Shown here: one piece after another, positions 1 through 12,303 of the stretch
How positions within the stretch are numbered: position 1 is the first letter of the stretch
How the letters are laid out: every line of letters begins with the position of its first letter
Assembly (NCBI GenBank): GCA_000469685.2
Contig: LS997565.1
Span: 37,413,819-37,477,818, forward strand
Length of the DNA: 64,000 bases
Source of the DNA: Haemonchus contortus
Taxonomy: Eukaryota; Nematoda; Chromadorea; Rhabditida; Trichostrongylidae
Reading direction: 5' to 3'
Notes under the pieces: generated by a model
The model's input: only the letters and a program-made list of their open reading frames with translations
The model's database searches: none
What the model was told of the DNA's origin: nothing
Position numbers and translations under genes: made by a program

Positions 1-290
1 CTAATGCTCCTTCGAGAAGATAAGAAATTGGAGTTGGAGTGGAAAAACTGGGGTTGAACAGAGAAATGGATAATATTATTTTCTTAGTATCGGAATGTAC
101 CTCTGTTAAATTGCAATCAGGGACCAATCACCCAAAATGACTGACAATGAAAAAGCAGTTATTTATCCCTGGGACTAAAGGGAAAACTTTATTTAGGTGA
201 CATTATCTGCGATCCATAAAGTGGTCTTCAAAGCATCATTGAGAATGTATCATATGTAGTCAAATCGAGAGAGGAATGTAGTGCCAAGTG
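1..290. other. unassigned non-coding stretch
   Basis: No open frame with coding character or recognisable repeat is visible here. The degenerate SINE described next follows it. Confidence 0.4.
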
Positions 291-570
291 GGTGCACTAC
301 CACATTATGGTTTGGGGATTGAACCCCGGTCTCATACACTCTTGATCAGAACAGTCTTTCTTGCTGTTATCCTCCAAGACAGTGCCTTCTTTCCATCCGG
401 TGTCGGTTTGGTGACACGAAACTCGTCTGGGAGGAGAAGAGCACCGACTTGTACATGAGCTGGTCACCGCACGTCAATGTAAAAGGCACAAACACATTCA
501 AACGCTACAATTCTGAATGGGAGCCGAATGATGTGGCGCATCCCGAGAACGGGATTTGTTCAGAACACTA
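291..570 (+). repeat. tRNA-derived SINE, degenerate copy
   Basis: The body matches the SINE family of this window: a TTCCATCC..GGTGTCGG block, then ACTCGTCTGGGAGGA, GCACCGACTTGTACAT, a GGTCACCGCA..TCAATGT block, TTCTGAATGG and a GGCGCATCCC..ACGGGAT tail. The tRNA-like head is badly decayed; its B box is reduced to a GATTGAACCCC-type sequence. It is one of the older copies. Confidence 0.65.
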
Positions 571-2340
571 ATCCTATTTAGACATTACACGATGAAACAT
601 GGGCAAAAAATAAGGAACGTTCCTACGGTACGGTTGATGTTTTGTAGTACTTTAGATGATTGAAGTTCCATAAGATTCCAGTCAAAGTTTTTGTACAATC
701 AGACCAACATTTATTTATTTATTTATTTACGTTTATGCACCCAACTAAGTGAACTTTCACTGGTGCAAAGCGAACAAAGAAAGTCGTTATGGTTCTAACT
801 ACATATATGTAAAATAAAGAATGAAGCCAGGATTCATCGTGCATAAGACCAAGACAGCCCTTGAGGAATGAGCAATGAATGTGTTATGAACCAACTTGCC
901 CACTAAGTCGTGAACAGCTGTGAAAAAGAGAATGAATCCGGACGAGTTCGATTCCTTCAATCTATAGTGGCTTTGTCCCCAAAAATGGACTTACCCTTGA
1001 CTAAAAAATTGGTGAATTCAAAAAATTACCGTTGTTTTGACTTCCACGAACCTCTGACTTGAAGACTGGTGAAGTCCGAGATCAGAATGCCGAATACATT
1101 TTCAGAGCTCAAAATTCATATTTAATATTTTGGTAGACTAATTTTGGTCTGACTGATTTCGAAACTTTTTCGTAAAATTTCAAAAATTATTAAAATCAGA
1201 AAAATTACCGTTATTTCGTCTGCGCTACTTTATAAACTTCATCGTAACTCAGTGAGTTCCAAGTAATCAGAAGCGTTATAATTATTTCACGACGACTTCA
1301 TTGAATATAGAACACCTATTTATGCGCCATGAATATGAAGAGATTGATGAACACTTTAGATTCGAGGTCAGAATACTGAATGCGTTTTCAGAGCTCAAGA
1401 TTCATAAATAATCTTTCGGTAGGTAAGCTTATTTAGGAAACAACCATACAGAGATAAGGCTCCATGGAAGCATCTCAACGAGTAATCGTTTGATGAAAGC
1501 GAGTAAAGTGTCTATAATAACGGAAACTTGACATTTATCAGATTAATACGAGAGCAGTGATAAGGGCAGTAATGAGGACGAGCGCAGGAAATGGCAACGC
1601 ACGCCATCCGTTATCAGTACATTATATCATAGAACGTGTGTCTGTTGAAATGAAAAATATAGCTGTAACAGATGCCATCCGATGATTTCATCGAACCTAC
1701 CGTCTACTGAGGGCCTGCCAGTTGATGGTTTACTTAACGATAACTTTGAGCTACTCTTTTCAATTTGTTACTGACTGAATCCCCAGGGGCACCGAGACGA
1801 CCGCCAGAGTGATGGTCGGACATCTTCATAGAAGCTTTGAGTGAGAGGAAAGCCATGGCTCGCGGCCCTCTAGCGACGACGATCCACTAGACCATTATGG
1901 TTCGCGACAGAGACGAAGGGAGACGTCACTGGCTCCAGCTTGAGGAAATCCATGATCAGCGGGACGGCAGGTGAAAGGTGGTGAGATAATATGTTTTTCA
2001 TTTGAAAGAGCGGGTATGTTGAAGTTCGTCGATGATGATAAAAGCGAGAAAAACCACAGAGTTCAGAAGTACAGTACAGAAATATAGTGCTCTTTGAAGC
2101 CAAGAAGAAGAAGTTTTCACGAGATTACATAGGCGGTTGTGGAATGGAAGGATTTTCGGGGATTCAGTGATGTGCATTCGTACAAAAAGTTGATTACAGT
2201 TTTCAATGTCGCACACCCAGCGCACAGAGACCATTTTCATCGTGAACTGGGGCTTCAGAAAACGACAAAAATCAGGTGGTTGAATAGAAGCTAGTAGTCG
2301 TATCTGAGAGGCTTGATGCATCTAACCACATCCTCTATTT
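571..2340. other. AT-rich non-coding region with an internal direct repeat
   Basis: I see no coding exons. A 720-730 TTTA microsatellite is present. A block of about 63 bp at 1077-1140, containing TTTTCAGAGCTCAAAATTCAT, returns in diverged form at 1367-1430, so the stretch probably includes a decayed repeat. Short frames on the minus strand at 1870-2321 lack any domain or plausible splice structure. Confidence 0.35.
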
Positions 2341-2344
2341 CTAT

Positions 2345-2735
2345 AGGGTGGGGGGGGGGGGAGTTTTTTCGATGAAACGAGGACCGAATAAAGGTTTATT
2401 CAGGTTAGAGCTGGAACATCCTACGTATAATTACCATTACCCTACTCATCAGAACAATCTGAACTATTCAGTAAAAGGAGAAGGATCGAGTCTCTATGGT
2501 AACTCGCCCAATTGCGAACAGTCAATGAAAGAGCACCCGAAAATAAGGAGGAGCGACATCGTCGTTGCCATGAATGGAGGAGGGAGGAGGTGGAGGGGAG
2601 GTGGGGGCGGTGGAGGAGGCCTTCACCGATTCCGAACCGATTATATTGAGGAAGCCGACGCCAAACGCAATTGGGTAACATATGAACCTTTATCTAATAA
2701 AGGGTATCCATTGCCCCCCCCCCCCACTTATGGAA
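2345..2735 (+). repeat. G-rich low-complexity tracts
   Basis: A long G run lies near 2347-2360, a GGAGG/GGTGG-rich purine tract at 2576-2622, and a C run at 2716-2726. These are simple-sequence, potentially quadruplex-forming tracts. An open frame of 181 codons crosses them (2348-2893), but it owes its Gly and Pro stretches to the low-complexity DNA and I do not call it a gene. Confidence 0.5.
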
Positions 2736-2893
2736 TGAACTCGAAAAAAGCTCAGAAGCAGACTATGCATAACAGAGCATGGCTGGTAGCAAGGGAGGTT
2801 CTGTCCTCGTGTCCTCCTAGGGTATTCTGTCGTTTGATGAACAAAATTGCTCGGATTAAGCGATTCTTCCACGTAAACGAGAGTCATCCATAA

Positions 2894-4400
2894 TTGCAGG
2901 GACGTCGTGTTTTTTGTCAACATTGAGTTGCGGAGAGGCCTGTCATTGTTCGAATCACCGGTCTGTCTGTTGTTGTTCCATTCGGCCAGTGATTTTCTTG
3001 GTCTACTATGAATTCAAGCTCAGTGAACCTCCAATCCCTCCACGACCCTTGGAAAGTTCGCCAAATGAATTTGCAGCGAAATAGGCAGATTTAAAGAGTG
3101 TTGCTTATATGGGAATTATGAAGAGAATTGCGATTTTGTGAGAGACAGTAGGGCCTATTGGGGAAGTAAAGCATGACTTTTCCATTCTGAGTTCCAATTT
3201 TGCGTGAAAAAAGTCTCGAAGCGTTAGCATGAAAGAGGTCGTTCGGACTGGCATCACGTCGAAATGTTTAGCAGAGCTGCAGAAAAATCCGGTGCAATTT
3301 GTTTGCAAATACCACGTGGTGGCAGCGTTTGCTAATCGCCCGGCACAAAGACCCATCGAGACCACGATCTTGAAGTGCAACAGTGGATGCACGAGCAGCA
3401 GTATGTTGATATCAATGTTCTCGAGAGAAAAGGTCAGTTGGATCGGTCAAGTTTGACGTTCTCACTGCATTTTAGCCTTTTACTATCTTACTAAACCAAA
3501 ATGCCAACGAAACGTTGGTCGATAGATGACTTCATGGTAAGATCACCCACAAGATGATGGTTGAGAAACAACATTATTTCTCAGGATCTATTCTGAAATT
3601 CATTATGGTAGTAAACAAGTCGAAATTAGTGAATAGGAACAATTGGAATTGGGAAGCAAGCCACAGCCTCTTTAATCCATAAAATAGCGATGAGAAGTGA
3701 CCATCCCAATGTCATTGAGCAGCGAAAGTCAACTACACAATGATATTCCGAAACTCCCTCTTTGTCGTTGGTATACGCTTGTTCAGCCGTGAACTCTACA
3801 CCACAAGTCGACCTCGATCCAACTGCATCACATCCTGACGTCTTCTGGCTCCACTAGATCCCCAATTGGTGGTGGGTATTCCCGGTTATCGGCTGATTTG
3901 TCACCAAGATTTTAGTCCTCGAGGTTGCTCACGAATGTTTCAGTCATAGAACTGTCAATTGCTTGATATGGGAGGTTAGATGGCTGTAGAAAGGTAGAAA
4001 TAGTGAAAGAACAAACATGATCCAGATTTCAATGAGAGAAGATGGAATCCGACTATCCGTTCATCGCTATATCGGAAAGATTGGTTAAAGAAGTCGAAAA
4101 TGAACGACGATGTTGAAGAGAATGAATAGTGAGGTCTCCATGAGAAACAGTGGAAGCAAACGAACAATGAGTGAGTCGAGTTAATCGGTAAGCAGTAAAA
4201 CAATTAGAGTCAGACAAGAAGAGTTCCATGTGAGTAACAAAAACGGCAAGGCTTGGCAGGGAATGTTAAAAATCATTAACGTGTAGTAATATATCATTTT
4301 TTTGTACCTTAATTTTGTTATCTTCTCCTGCTGGCTATGAAAGAGCAGAAGCACCGAGTGATGCAGGATCTTTTTTTGTAATTTTTTCATTATGGCTTGG
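2894..4400. other. unassigned intergenic stretch
   Basis: Short frames exist on both strands but none shows domain content, splice-flanked exons or recognisable repeat ends. Confidence 0.3.
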
Positions 4401-4409
4401 TACCAACAT

Positions 4410-4625
4410 CCACCCAGGCTAACCAAGCTTTCCATCCACACGGGGATTAACGGGTACCAGACTCGTCTGGGAGGATGAAGCCACGACTTGTAACATAGGC
4501 TGGTCACCGAAGTTTAGTGTATAGTCCGCATACCCATTCGGAACGCCCCTACAATCTTGAACGGAAGCCGAATGCGTGCGCGACTCCCAAAAAAGGCTAC
4601 TGTGCAATCTCAACCGTTTTATCCT
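4410..4625 (+). repeat. tRNA-derived SINE, headless copy
   Basis: This copy begins inside the body (AGGCTAACCAAGC..TTCCATCC) and runs through ACCAGACTCGTCTGGGAGGAT, GGCTGGTCACCG and a GAACGGAAGCCGAATGCG tail. The tRNA-like head is missing. It sits directly 5' of another copy in the same orientation, giving a tandem pair. Confidence 0.7.
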
Positions 4626-4915
4626 AGAGCGGAGGTGGTGTAGAGGCACGAGGTGCACTATCACACACGCATGGTCACGGGTTCGAATCCGAAATCAATA
4701 TCCGCTTTGGCCAACCAAGCCTTCCATTCTTCGGGGTCGGTTAATTGGTACCAGACTTGTCTGGGAGCATAAAGATACTGACTTGTACATCTGCTGGTCA
4801 CTTCAAGCCACCGCCCACACGCTCAATACCCACTACGATTTCGAATGGAAGTCGAATGCAGGGAGCGTCCCTCAGATGGGATTGACCAACGTTCATAGAT
4901 TTTATCTTTTTATCC
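4626..4915 (+). repeat. tRNA-derived SINE
   Basis: The head GCGGAGGTGGTGTAGAGGC is followed by GGGTTCGAATCC, a Pol III B box, at about 4679-4690. The body block CCAACCAAGCCTTCCAT, the ACCAGACTTGTCTGGGAG stem and the CTCAGATGGGATTGACCAACG tail follow. This is a full-length copy. Confidence 0.8.
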
Positions 4916-5924
4916 TTTCAGGCTATCATATGAACACTCGAAGCGCCTCGTTCCAATCTTCTAGGGATACTCCAAAAGTCTTTGAGCTCGATTGCCGTGG
5001 AGAATATTCATCATCAGGATGTAATAACTGTTAGACGCTGCTCTTATTCCCGTACATCACCGAGCCCATCTCTTCTCATTATATTTGACAAACGATCATA
5101 GCATGCGGAGGAAGTTATTCTCTTTGGCGCTCACCATCCTCACTTTATCATACTGGCCAGGAATATGTCTGGCTGTAATAACTTTCCCACTCCCGTTCTC
5201 ATTCTTTAACGAAGCTAACACGAAGCCTACCTCCCTTCAAAGACAAAATAATTCGATTGGTTTCTGTTCTAGCATTTCGTGAAGGCAGTCCTCCATAATT
5301 GAGTTACCCTGGTACCGGTTTGCGAAGAAACATATGGACAAGCTCATCATGGACTTTCTTATAGGAGCACAGACAACATCTTTGAACATACGTCATTGCA
5401 AATGTGAAAGCCCAAGAGCATGTTCTCAAAAGCGCCCCGGGCTTACATCCACCGTTTTTAGGGAGGGTATGGTTTTGAGTTCGGAGCGTTAGGGCTGTTC
5501 GCTTAAGGGATTTGGTTCCTAAAGATCTCTAGAATAACCGTTGTTTGAGAACACACAGAAAAGGTTTTATAAAGGCCTCCCGGAAGCATCAGCGTGCCTC
5601 CAATTTTCAAGAATAATACATACTGGGTTCTATTCCAGTAATTCGGTTTAGCTCTCAGTAGGGTGATTCCTTTGTGGGAAGCGGGAAGCAAAAATGTGGG
5701 ACTGACAGCTGGCTTCGAGTCAACAGACAGAGAAGCATGGGAGGATGGGATGAGAGCAGCTAATACGAAAGAAAAAGTAAGGTGCATGAGAGAAAATGAA
5801 CCAAGATATACAAATGTGCTCATAAATATACATAAAGGTAAGTTAGAGATGAAATCGTGCCAAATCGCGCTCTTTAACGGATCGAGACATAGTTCAGGAT
5901 CGCTGCCTACAAGTTTCAGTTGCC
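4916..5924. other. unassigned intergenic stretch
   Basis: The frames at 5085-5282 (+) and 5503-6075 (-) are open, but they show no recognisable family. The second runs through the antisense of the next SINE, so neither is called. Confidence 0.3.
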
Positions 5925-6180
5925 ATATAAACCACGATCGCGGAGTCGAACCCTGGACCGATATCAGCCTAGGCCAACCCAGCCTTCCATCCCTCCAGAG
6001 TCGGTTAATTGATACCAGGCTCGTCTGGCAGGATAAAAGCACTGGCTTGTACATCTGCTGGCCAACGCAAGTCATTGTCTAGGCCACATACGCATTCACT
6101 GGCCATCACGATTCTGAATAGAAGTCGAATGCGTGGGCGCATCCCTCAGATGGAATTGATTAACAAAACTTTATCTTTTA
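5925..6180 (+). repeat. tRNA-derived SINE
   Basis: A decayed B box (GGAGTCGAACCC) is followed by GATATCAGCCTAGGCCAACC, TCGGTTAATTGATACCAGGC, GGATAAAAGCACTGGCTTGT and GGGCGCATCCCTCAGATGG. Only the 5' part of the head is missing. Confidence 0.8.
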
Positions 6181-6329
6181 TCTTTTCCTCAACCCTCCAG
6201 GTTCGGTTATTTCCAGATGTCAGAAAGGTATGAAATCGGATATGTACTGATATCAATTGACAGGCTGGTGTCATATGCGGCCGGCCGAAGAGTGATTGAT
6301 CTGCATCGAGCTCTTTAGAGCGGATGATA

Positions 6330-6810
6330 TTAAAATCTAGAAAGCAGTTTTGTCTCCTCTTGATGTTATTCAAAAGGCAATCGACGTCGCGAGTGATTGG
6401 TCAGAAAAATGGGATCTTCCATTGGCCCATGAAAAAACTTTTGTTCTTCATCTTGGGTGGGAACACGAAACCTTTCCATATGCATTAGAGGTTTGGTTAT
6501 TAATAGAGTTTGAGAGGTCAGGGACTGAGGATTCGTCATTGATGATAAATTGACATTCGGATCGCATTGCTCTATTGTAGTGAATAAGGCAGAGAGATCT
6601 TTATCAGTTTCTAAGATGTCCCTTTTCTAAGGAACCCGAGGACCTATGTATACTACTTTCAATTAGAGGGTAAAACATATATGTACTCGCCTAATCCTAG
6701 CATACGGAGCAAAGGTTTTCTCGATGCATCCAAAGAAGAAAATCAAAAAGAGCGAGTTATTTTACAAGGAAAATTTTTCACGTGCACTCGAATACACTTA
6801 CAATAGAAAT
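6330..6810 (+). pseudogene. non-LTR retrotransposon reverse transcriptase remnant
   Basis: Two frames together give the C-terminal part of a LINE-type reverse transcriptase. The first (6350-6510) reads AIDVASDWSEKWDLPLAHEK then TFVLHLG, the palm/thumb segment in which a W..W..L.L...K..VLHLG pattern is diagnostic. After a frame change near 6510 it reads FVIDDKLTFGSHCSIVV NKAE, then after stops LILAYGAKVFS.H.KK, matching the family pattern DLG..ID..LTF..H...I..KA and RP.LEYG..VWSP. At least three stops and one frameshift make it dead. Endonuclease and N-terminal parts are not visible, as expected for a 5'-truncated insertion. The family is probably RTE or CR1/jockey-like; I cannot say which. 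Confidence 0.7.
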
Positions 6811-7124
6811 CAAGAGGTGTGGTTAGAAATAGAATGGTGGTATTGAAACACCATTATACAGGTGAAAGATTATTGATCTCATCACTATGTTCAAAATCTT
6901 CTTCAAAAGGTCAAATGTGCAATGTCACCAATTTTTCCAAAGTTGGTGTTCCAATACTAGAGGAGATAAACTTGAGTTATCAGACCCTCGACCGCGAACC
7001 AGTATCAGGGCGAGGTTCTCCACGGCCAGGACTTCGGCTGATTTTCTCGCGATTTTTAAAAAGTTGTTTACGCAAAAGTGTTGCTCAATTTGAACAGATC
7101 TTGCATCGTTTCTTAGAAGCTTAG

Positions 7125-7622
7125 TTCCCGATAATTTTGAGGTACCCCTTATTAGTCGAAAAGCGGGAGTACATGTTGATAATGGCTTGAAGGTCTGGTA
7201 GTGAAGAAAGCAAAAAAATTCGCCGATTTCGAGAAAAATATGGCTCCTCAAAGGTAAGGATAATAGAGGAAAAAAATAGATTACCATGACGGACTTAAAA
7301 TGAAAGGGGTATTCGGACGAGATTTCAGTTGTTGCGATTACATCAAGCCAGAACTGCACAGAATTATCTTCCACTGTCACTATTTGTCTTGACCAATTGT
7401 TTTATCTTCCTACAATGGATTCCTTGCCATTGGAGCAGCCGTCCCTACAATGCCGATGAAACTCGTCCGAGGATGCACACGATACAACCGTTAAGCCTGT
7501 ATAACGCCGTAGCTGAGCCATTTCAGGTATGACAGCGCCACATACGGCATACGGGGGTTCTACAACTTCATTCTAGCGGGATATCTCAAAAGTCATTTCT
7601 ATCGTGAACTGTGCCTTTAAAT
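7125..7622 (+). repeat. approx. 0.5 kb inverted-repeat element family A, copy 1
   Basis: The non-coding repeat starts near ATAATTTTGAGGTACCCC and includes GTGAAGAAAGC and GGACGAGATTTCAGTTG. It also has ACTCGTCCGAGGATGCACAC and ends GGATATCTCAAAAGTCATTTCTATCGTGAACTGTGCCTTTAA. Four related copies occur up to 14.6 kb. No transposase is encoded, so it looks like a non-autonomous DNA element (MITE). Confidence 0.6.
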
Positions 7623-8252
7623 AAGAGGCAAATGTAAAGCATAGAGTTAATTTGGTCATTCTTTTATTCTGCTTGTTCTTTTTTACTATCACAGCACCAT
7701 TCCTTCTGCCAGTTTTAATAGTTCTTCAATAGTTAATTGGTTCATGTTGCCGGTTGCTTTTTGTTGCTTCAGTTGTTGTTTATTTTGTTTCATTCATGTG
7801 GGCTGCACACGCAATAAAGTTCAAAAGTTCTAGAGTTTTCTCAGCTTGAGAAGGACGTAAGGCTGTTCGCCTGTCCACTTGGCAGTACCTTCAAATACTT
7901 TCAGGCATATTTGTTGAGTATTTAATCAAATAGGCACTTTTTGCTGTTGCAACGGTAAAGTGATTCGTTATGGAAGGGCAATGACCATCATAAATACATA
8001 CACCATCAACGATTTTCGTTTATCACCTACTAAGCAGCTATTTCTCTGCAGTCCTTTAGAGAGGTACCTTCGTCTATTCACACCCGGCAATGAACTTTGC
8101 TGTTTCCTGTTTTCTCTTTCTTACCACCCCTGACCCACTCAGTTCTATGTATGTTTATGTAAACAAGAGCTGAATAGCAGAACAGATTTAAAATAGCCAA
8201 GCAATTTCTTCAAGCCCACTTAGATCTGTCACACAGTCAAGCTTCATTCAGA
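7623..8252. other. unassigned AT-rich stretch
   Basis: No exon-like or repeat-like structure recognised. Confidence 0.3.
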
Positions 8253-8963
8253 CTTAAAGGCAGTGTTCACGAAAAAATTGTTTCGGAGATTTGCACATGG
8301 TTTGAATTCGAAGCCCCCTCTGATACCATTTGTGCAGGAATTAGGTAGGAAAACAGCTGGATAGGGCACGATAAGGCCAGGAACTTTGGGAGACGGGATG
8401 CCTCCGCCCCTCGCTAGGCTGGCTACGGGTTCGAATTTTCTTTCACCACCTTCGCATTGGAGCGAAGTTGGCGAAAAATCGATACGCAGGTTGGCAAATT
8501 GCCAGGAATGATCAGCTGGTCGACCGCCTCGCACAGGGGCTAGTATTCGGCTGTTATTTCTATTATTCGCGTGTCGTTTTTTTTTTTTTTGTTATTAATT
8601 TTTTACGGTATCATTCTTTAACTTTTCTCGTAAGTTTATTGAAGATTTTAACATATTTTGTGTAGATTATTGCATGCAAATGTTTTTTTTTTATTTCAGA
8701 AGCTCCGTAAATTTCGATGTGTTGTCTGTAACGCGGACATTGCGTCGCGTTCGTGCATTTTCGCGCGAACACTCCCTAACCGTCGTTTTTTCAATGTGAA
8801 ATACGTCCAACCCCCCTTTCCAGCTCTTTTTTTGACCCTTTGTAATTATTTTTGTTCATCGTTTTTTGCGCTTGTTTCGTTGTTATCGCTTTATTCTAGA
8901 GTAGTCCTATCAATTCCCGTCAAAAAAGGGTACCCTAACTTTTTTCTAAACACTGCCTTTAAA
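8253..8963. mobile_element. MITE-like element B (imperfect terminal inverted repeats)
   Basis: The left end reads CTTAAAGGCAGTGTTCACG then AAAAAATTG. The right end, reverse-complemented, reads CTTTAAAGGCAGTGTTTAG then AAAAAAGTT. The ends form an imperfect terminal inverted repeat of about 28 bp around roughly 710 bp that contains no transposase. The terminal TTAAAGGCA.TGTTCACG motif resembles that of family A, so the two families may share a mobilising transposase (inference). Confidence 0.55.
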
Positions 8964-10164
8964 GCATATGAAATGTAGATAACAAAAAAACAGGAGAGTG
9001 GTGCAGCCCAGTACATACAGTAATCTTGAGTTGGGATCGAATGAAAAAAAAGGAGAACTTCACTATATTCCATTCCAGAGCATAAACTCATTTGAACACC
9101 CACACATGCACATCCTAATCCTGTGACATATGTGATGCAACGAAGAAATCCCCTTGCCAAGGAGGCGGCGTGGGTGAGCGGAGTAGGTGACCTGCATTAT
9201 AATCAGGCGTTCAAAATAGGGAGTCAGAGCCGTGCTTTTATAGAGACCGGGATACTGTATCGAAATTCCGTTTCTTCAAAATAAAGGTAAATCTAACGGT
9301 AAATCAAACTAGTAGCACACTAACCACTAGCGCAGCGAAATCATGAGTGGTCGAGTATTTGGAGGTACAATAAGTATATGGAGGAACGGATTGAGTACCT
9401 GAAAGAAAGGGAGCCGAAATTTTGCTCCTGGCTCACCATCAGCTCGAGCATTTGATTTGAAGAAGAGAAGAGTTCAAGTCACCACTGGGCCTAACTGAAT
9501 TGTTTCATTGTAAGGGTCACCACCATGGTATCTGAAGAGTTGAATGAGTGACCACAGGTTGTGAAATGCTAAATTGGGAGGGAGAACAGGTTGTCTTTTT
9601 GGCCCACCTAAATATCTATTGTAAATGAATCCTGAAGCAATTGTAAGATATTGTTATTCAACGGTGCAATAAAGCGTTGATTGATCATAAAGTGGACGAA
9701 AGCATATTAAAGTTCTTATATGTCAACATAAAACGACAAAGTGGCCCGTCATGGATTATATTCCCATGTGTGATGCATGTGTTATGGGTACGCTACTTCA
9801 TACCATTCAGTGGACGACATCGTTGATGTTGGCGAGCTTCAAGCTGCTCACAAGTCGCCTGGCTGAAGGTGAAGTCTTACCCGACAATTAAGCACTATTG
9901 CTTGATCCCACTAAGAGCCCTACCCGTAACTCTTCGGATCGCAATCGTGTTGGCATTTCAACTTATGCAGCACATGAAGAACGGGTGAGAAGAACTAATT
10001 GAACTACAAAAGTGGCCATACTACCTGGTGCGAGTGATGAGCGGCCTTGCGAGTGCAGTTCGTATGTTCATAGGCAAATAAATACTTTGTAGTCCCCATA
10101 ATGGATAGTCATACATAGTTATGATAAGGCATACTAGCATACTCCAAAGAAGGTAGTCTCTGGG
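8964..10164. other. unassigned intergenic stretch
   Basis: I see no exons, domains or repeat ends that I can support here. Confidence 0.3.
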
Positions 10165-10432
10165 CGGTATTCAGTCCCGTTTGAGGGGTGCCCCCTCGAA
10201 TTCGAGTCACATCCATAATCGCAATGAATGCGTATCTGGCCCATACAATGTCTTACGTTGGCTAGCTGATGTTTAAATCAGTGCTTTTATCCTCCCACAC
10301 AAGTCTGGTGCCAATAAACTGACTCCGGGAAGGTGGAAGGCTTGTGACCTAGGCGGATATCGATTCCGGGATTCGAGCTCGTGAACATGTGTGTGTGATA
10401 GCGCGCGATTTCACATTCCATCACCTTCGCCC
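10165..10432 (-). repeat. tRNA-derived SINE (minus strand)
   Basis: Read on the minus strand: a decayed head, the B-box-like GAGCTCGAATCCCGGAATCG region, GATATCCGCCTAGGTCACAAG, TTTATTGGCACCAGACTTGT, GGAGGATAAAAGCACTGATT, and a tail near GGGACTGAATACC. Confidence 0.75.
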
Positions 10433-11839
10433 CACTAGCAAACTTACGACTCGGAAACCTAAGAGTTCCAGTTTTTTTTTGTAGGCGCCACTCGTTTGTG
10501 CAGTGAAACGAAGCCCATTCAAGCACATAGGTAGCTATAGCATTAGAAGAAATCGTATAACGGTTCGCCAAACAGCCTTTTTTCTTATGTGTACCTCACC
10601 TTCAACATTCGTTCGCAGGGTCAAACCCTGCCACGACTATGACACGCGTCCTACAAAAGTAGGTGTATACCTTTTTTTACAAGGTTCTTTCTCGGCTCTT
10701 ATTCCGATGTTATCTAATGGTAAGAGTGAAGAAAGGGGGAAGTACGTTTGCTTGAGTTCCCAATACGCATTCACATTGGTGTGTGCTATTACCAGCGAGG
10801 AAATGGGAACTGTTGAAAAAGCAGATTGCCTTCTTCAATAGTGCCATCTAGCTGCCAAATAGACGAGCCAGAGCCAACAATCACTTCCGGGACTTCCATT
10901 TCCCATGAAATACCCGTGTCTTTGAAGTTCCCAGGACTGCAACGTCTCCGTCGCAGAATCGAGGGAAAATTTCTGAGGGCACTTCTGCTCTCATGTACTT
11001 TTTGTAGGGGAAGGCAGCGCCAGACTGGAGCTTGTGGGTGCTTTGCATTTAGCAATGATCTGCTCCTGCTGCTTTTTTCGTGTACAGTGCTACTACTTCA
11101 CGAATACATGATTTTTCTTTCTCCTGGGGGCAAGGTGCTCTGCAGGACAGAAAAAAACAACGTAGACCTACTACGTGGGCCCTACTTACTCACAGAACTA
11201 TCCCATTCTATGCTCTGCTTGAGAAGCACTTGCCAAAGGTGAACCGCCCGAGGCTCTATAGTCCAGAGTGAAGGTGAACCTCCCTGGGCTCCACAGTCCA
11301 GAGTAGAGTAGCAGGAAGTGCCACCTATATCATTCCGGCTCTACTCCAGCATCTATGAGAGTCACTGCTCGCTCACCGTTCAGCCATCAAGGGTGCTTGC
11401 CTTCGCAGATCATTTCTTCCTGCTTCTGTTTCCAGATGCCCTAGTTCCAGCCTGCTCTTTCAAAGCCTCCGTGAAGCATTACAAGAGGTTTCAGCACAAG
11501 ACGCTATAGTGAAGCGGTGACCATGCAGGCGATGAGGACAGGATCATGAACACCCTGGATATGTGAAGAAGGTCTGAGCCTCAGGAGACCCTGAACAAGA
11601 TTGTAACCCTGGACACTTTTTGTATGACCCTGAACAAGATTGTAACTGTCGGAACTTGGGAGATAGAGTCGCAGTAAATAGGTTTCCTTTGTAAATATTT
11701 TTTTAATTGTCAGAATTTTGGCACGTTATGGTCAGAAGGTCACATCAAGCCCTCTGTAGCCTCGTGTCCTGCGTCTAAGGAAGCTCTTAGATGCACTGCG
11801 AAGGAGGGAGCCCCCTTGCGCATCGCTTCAAGGCACTGC
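10433..11839. other. unassigned stretch with short direct repeats
   Basis: Overlapping open frames at 10503-10841 and 10826-11509 (+) have no recognisable domain. Two local duplications are visible: a GGTGAACC.CCC..GCTC segment near 11238-11300, and ACCCTGAACAAGATTGTAAC at about 11590 and 11630. Confidence 0.3.
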
Positions 11840-12303
11840 CCACCATAATTTTGAAGTACCCTTTTTAGTCGAAAAGCGGAAGTGTAGAATGGGATTAGTT
11901 CATCGGCAGGAAGAAAGCGAGAAAATTCGCAGATTTCGATAAAAATAAGGCTCCTCAAAGGTAGGGATAATAGAGTTTGGACGAGATTACCATGACGGAA
12001 ATAACAGTGAAGGAGTAGTCGGACGAGATTTCAGTTGCTGCAGTTGTACTGTACACAACTACCTTCCACTGTCACTATGGGTCTTGACAAGTCTGATCTC
12101 CCTACATTGGCTTCCTTGCGATTGCAGCCTCCGGTGAAACTCTTCCAAGAGTACAAGCTATACAATCTTTGAGCCTTTATAACACCTTATCTATGTAGGC
12201 CACCCCAGGTATGACAACGCCACATACGGCATATGAGGATCCTACAAGTTTATTCTAGCGGCATATCTCAAAAGTCATTTATATAGTGAACTGTGCCTTC
12301 AAC
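11840..12303 (+). repeat. inverted-repeat element family A, copy 2
   Basis: Same order of blocks as copy 1: CCATAATTTTGAAGTACCC, AGTCGAAAAGCGGAAGTG, GGCTCCTCAAAGGTAGGGAT, TGGACGAGATTACCATGACG, CATACGGCATATGAGGATCC, ending ATATAGTGAACTGTGCCTTC. Confidence 0.6.

Noticed and set aside
2348..2893. 181-codon open frame on the plus strand
   Set aside because: Its Gly and Pro runs come from low-complexity G and C tracts. It has no domain, and the frame begins in a homopolymer.
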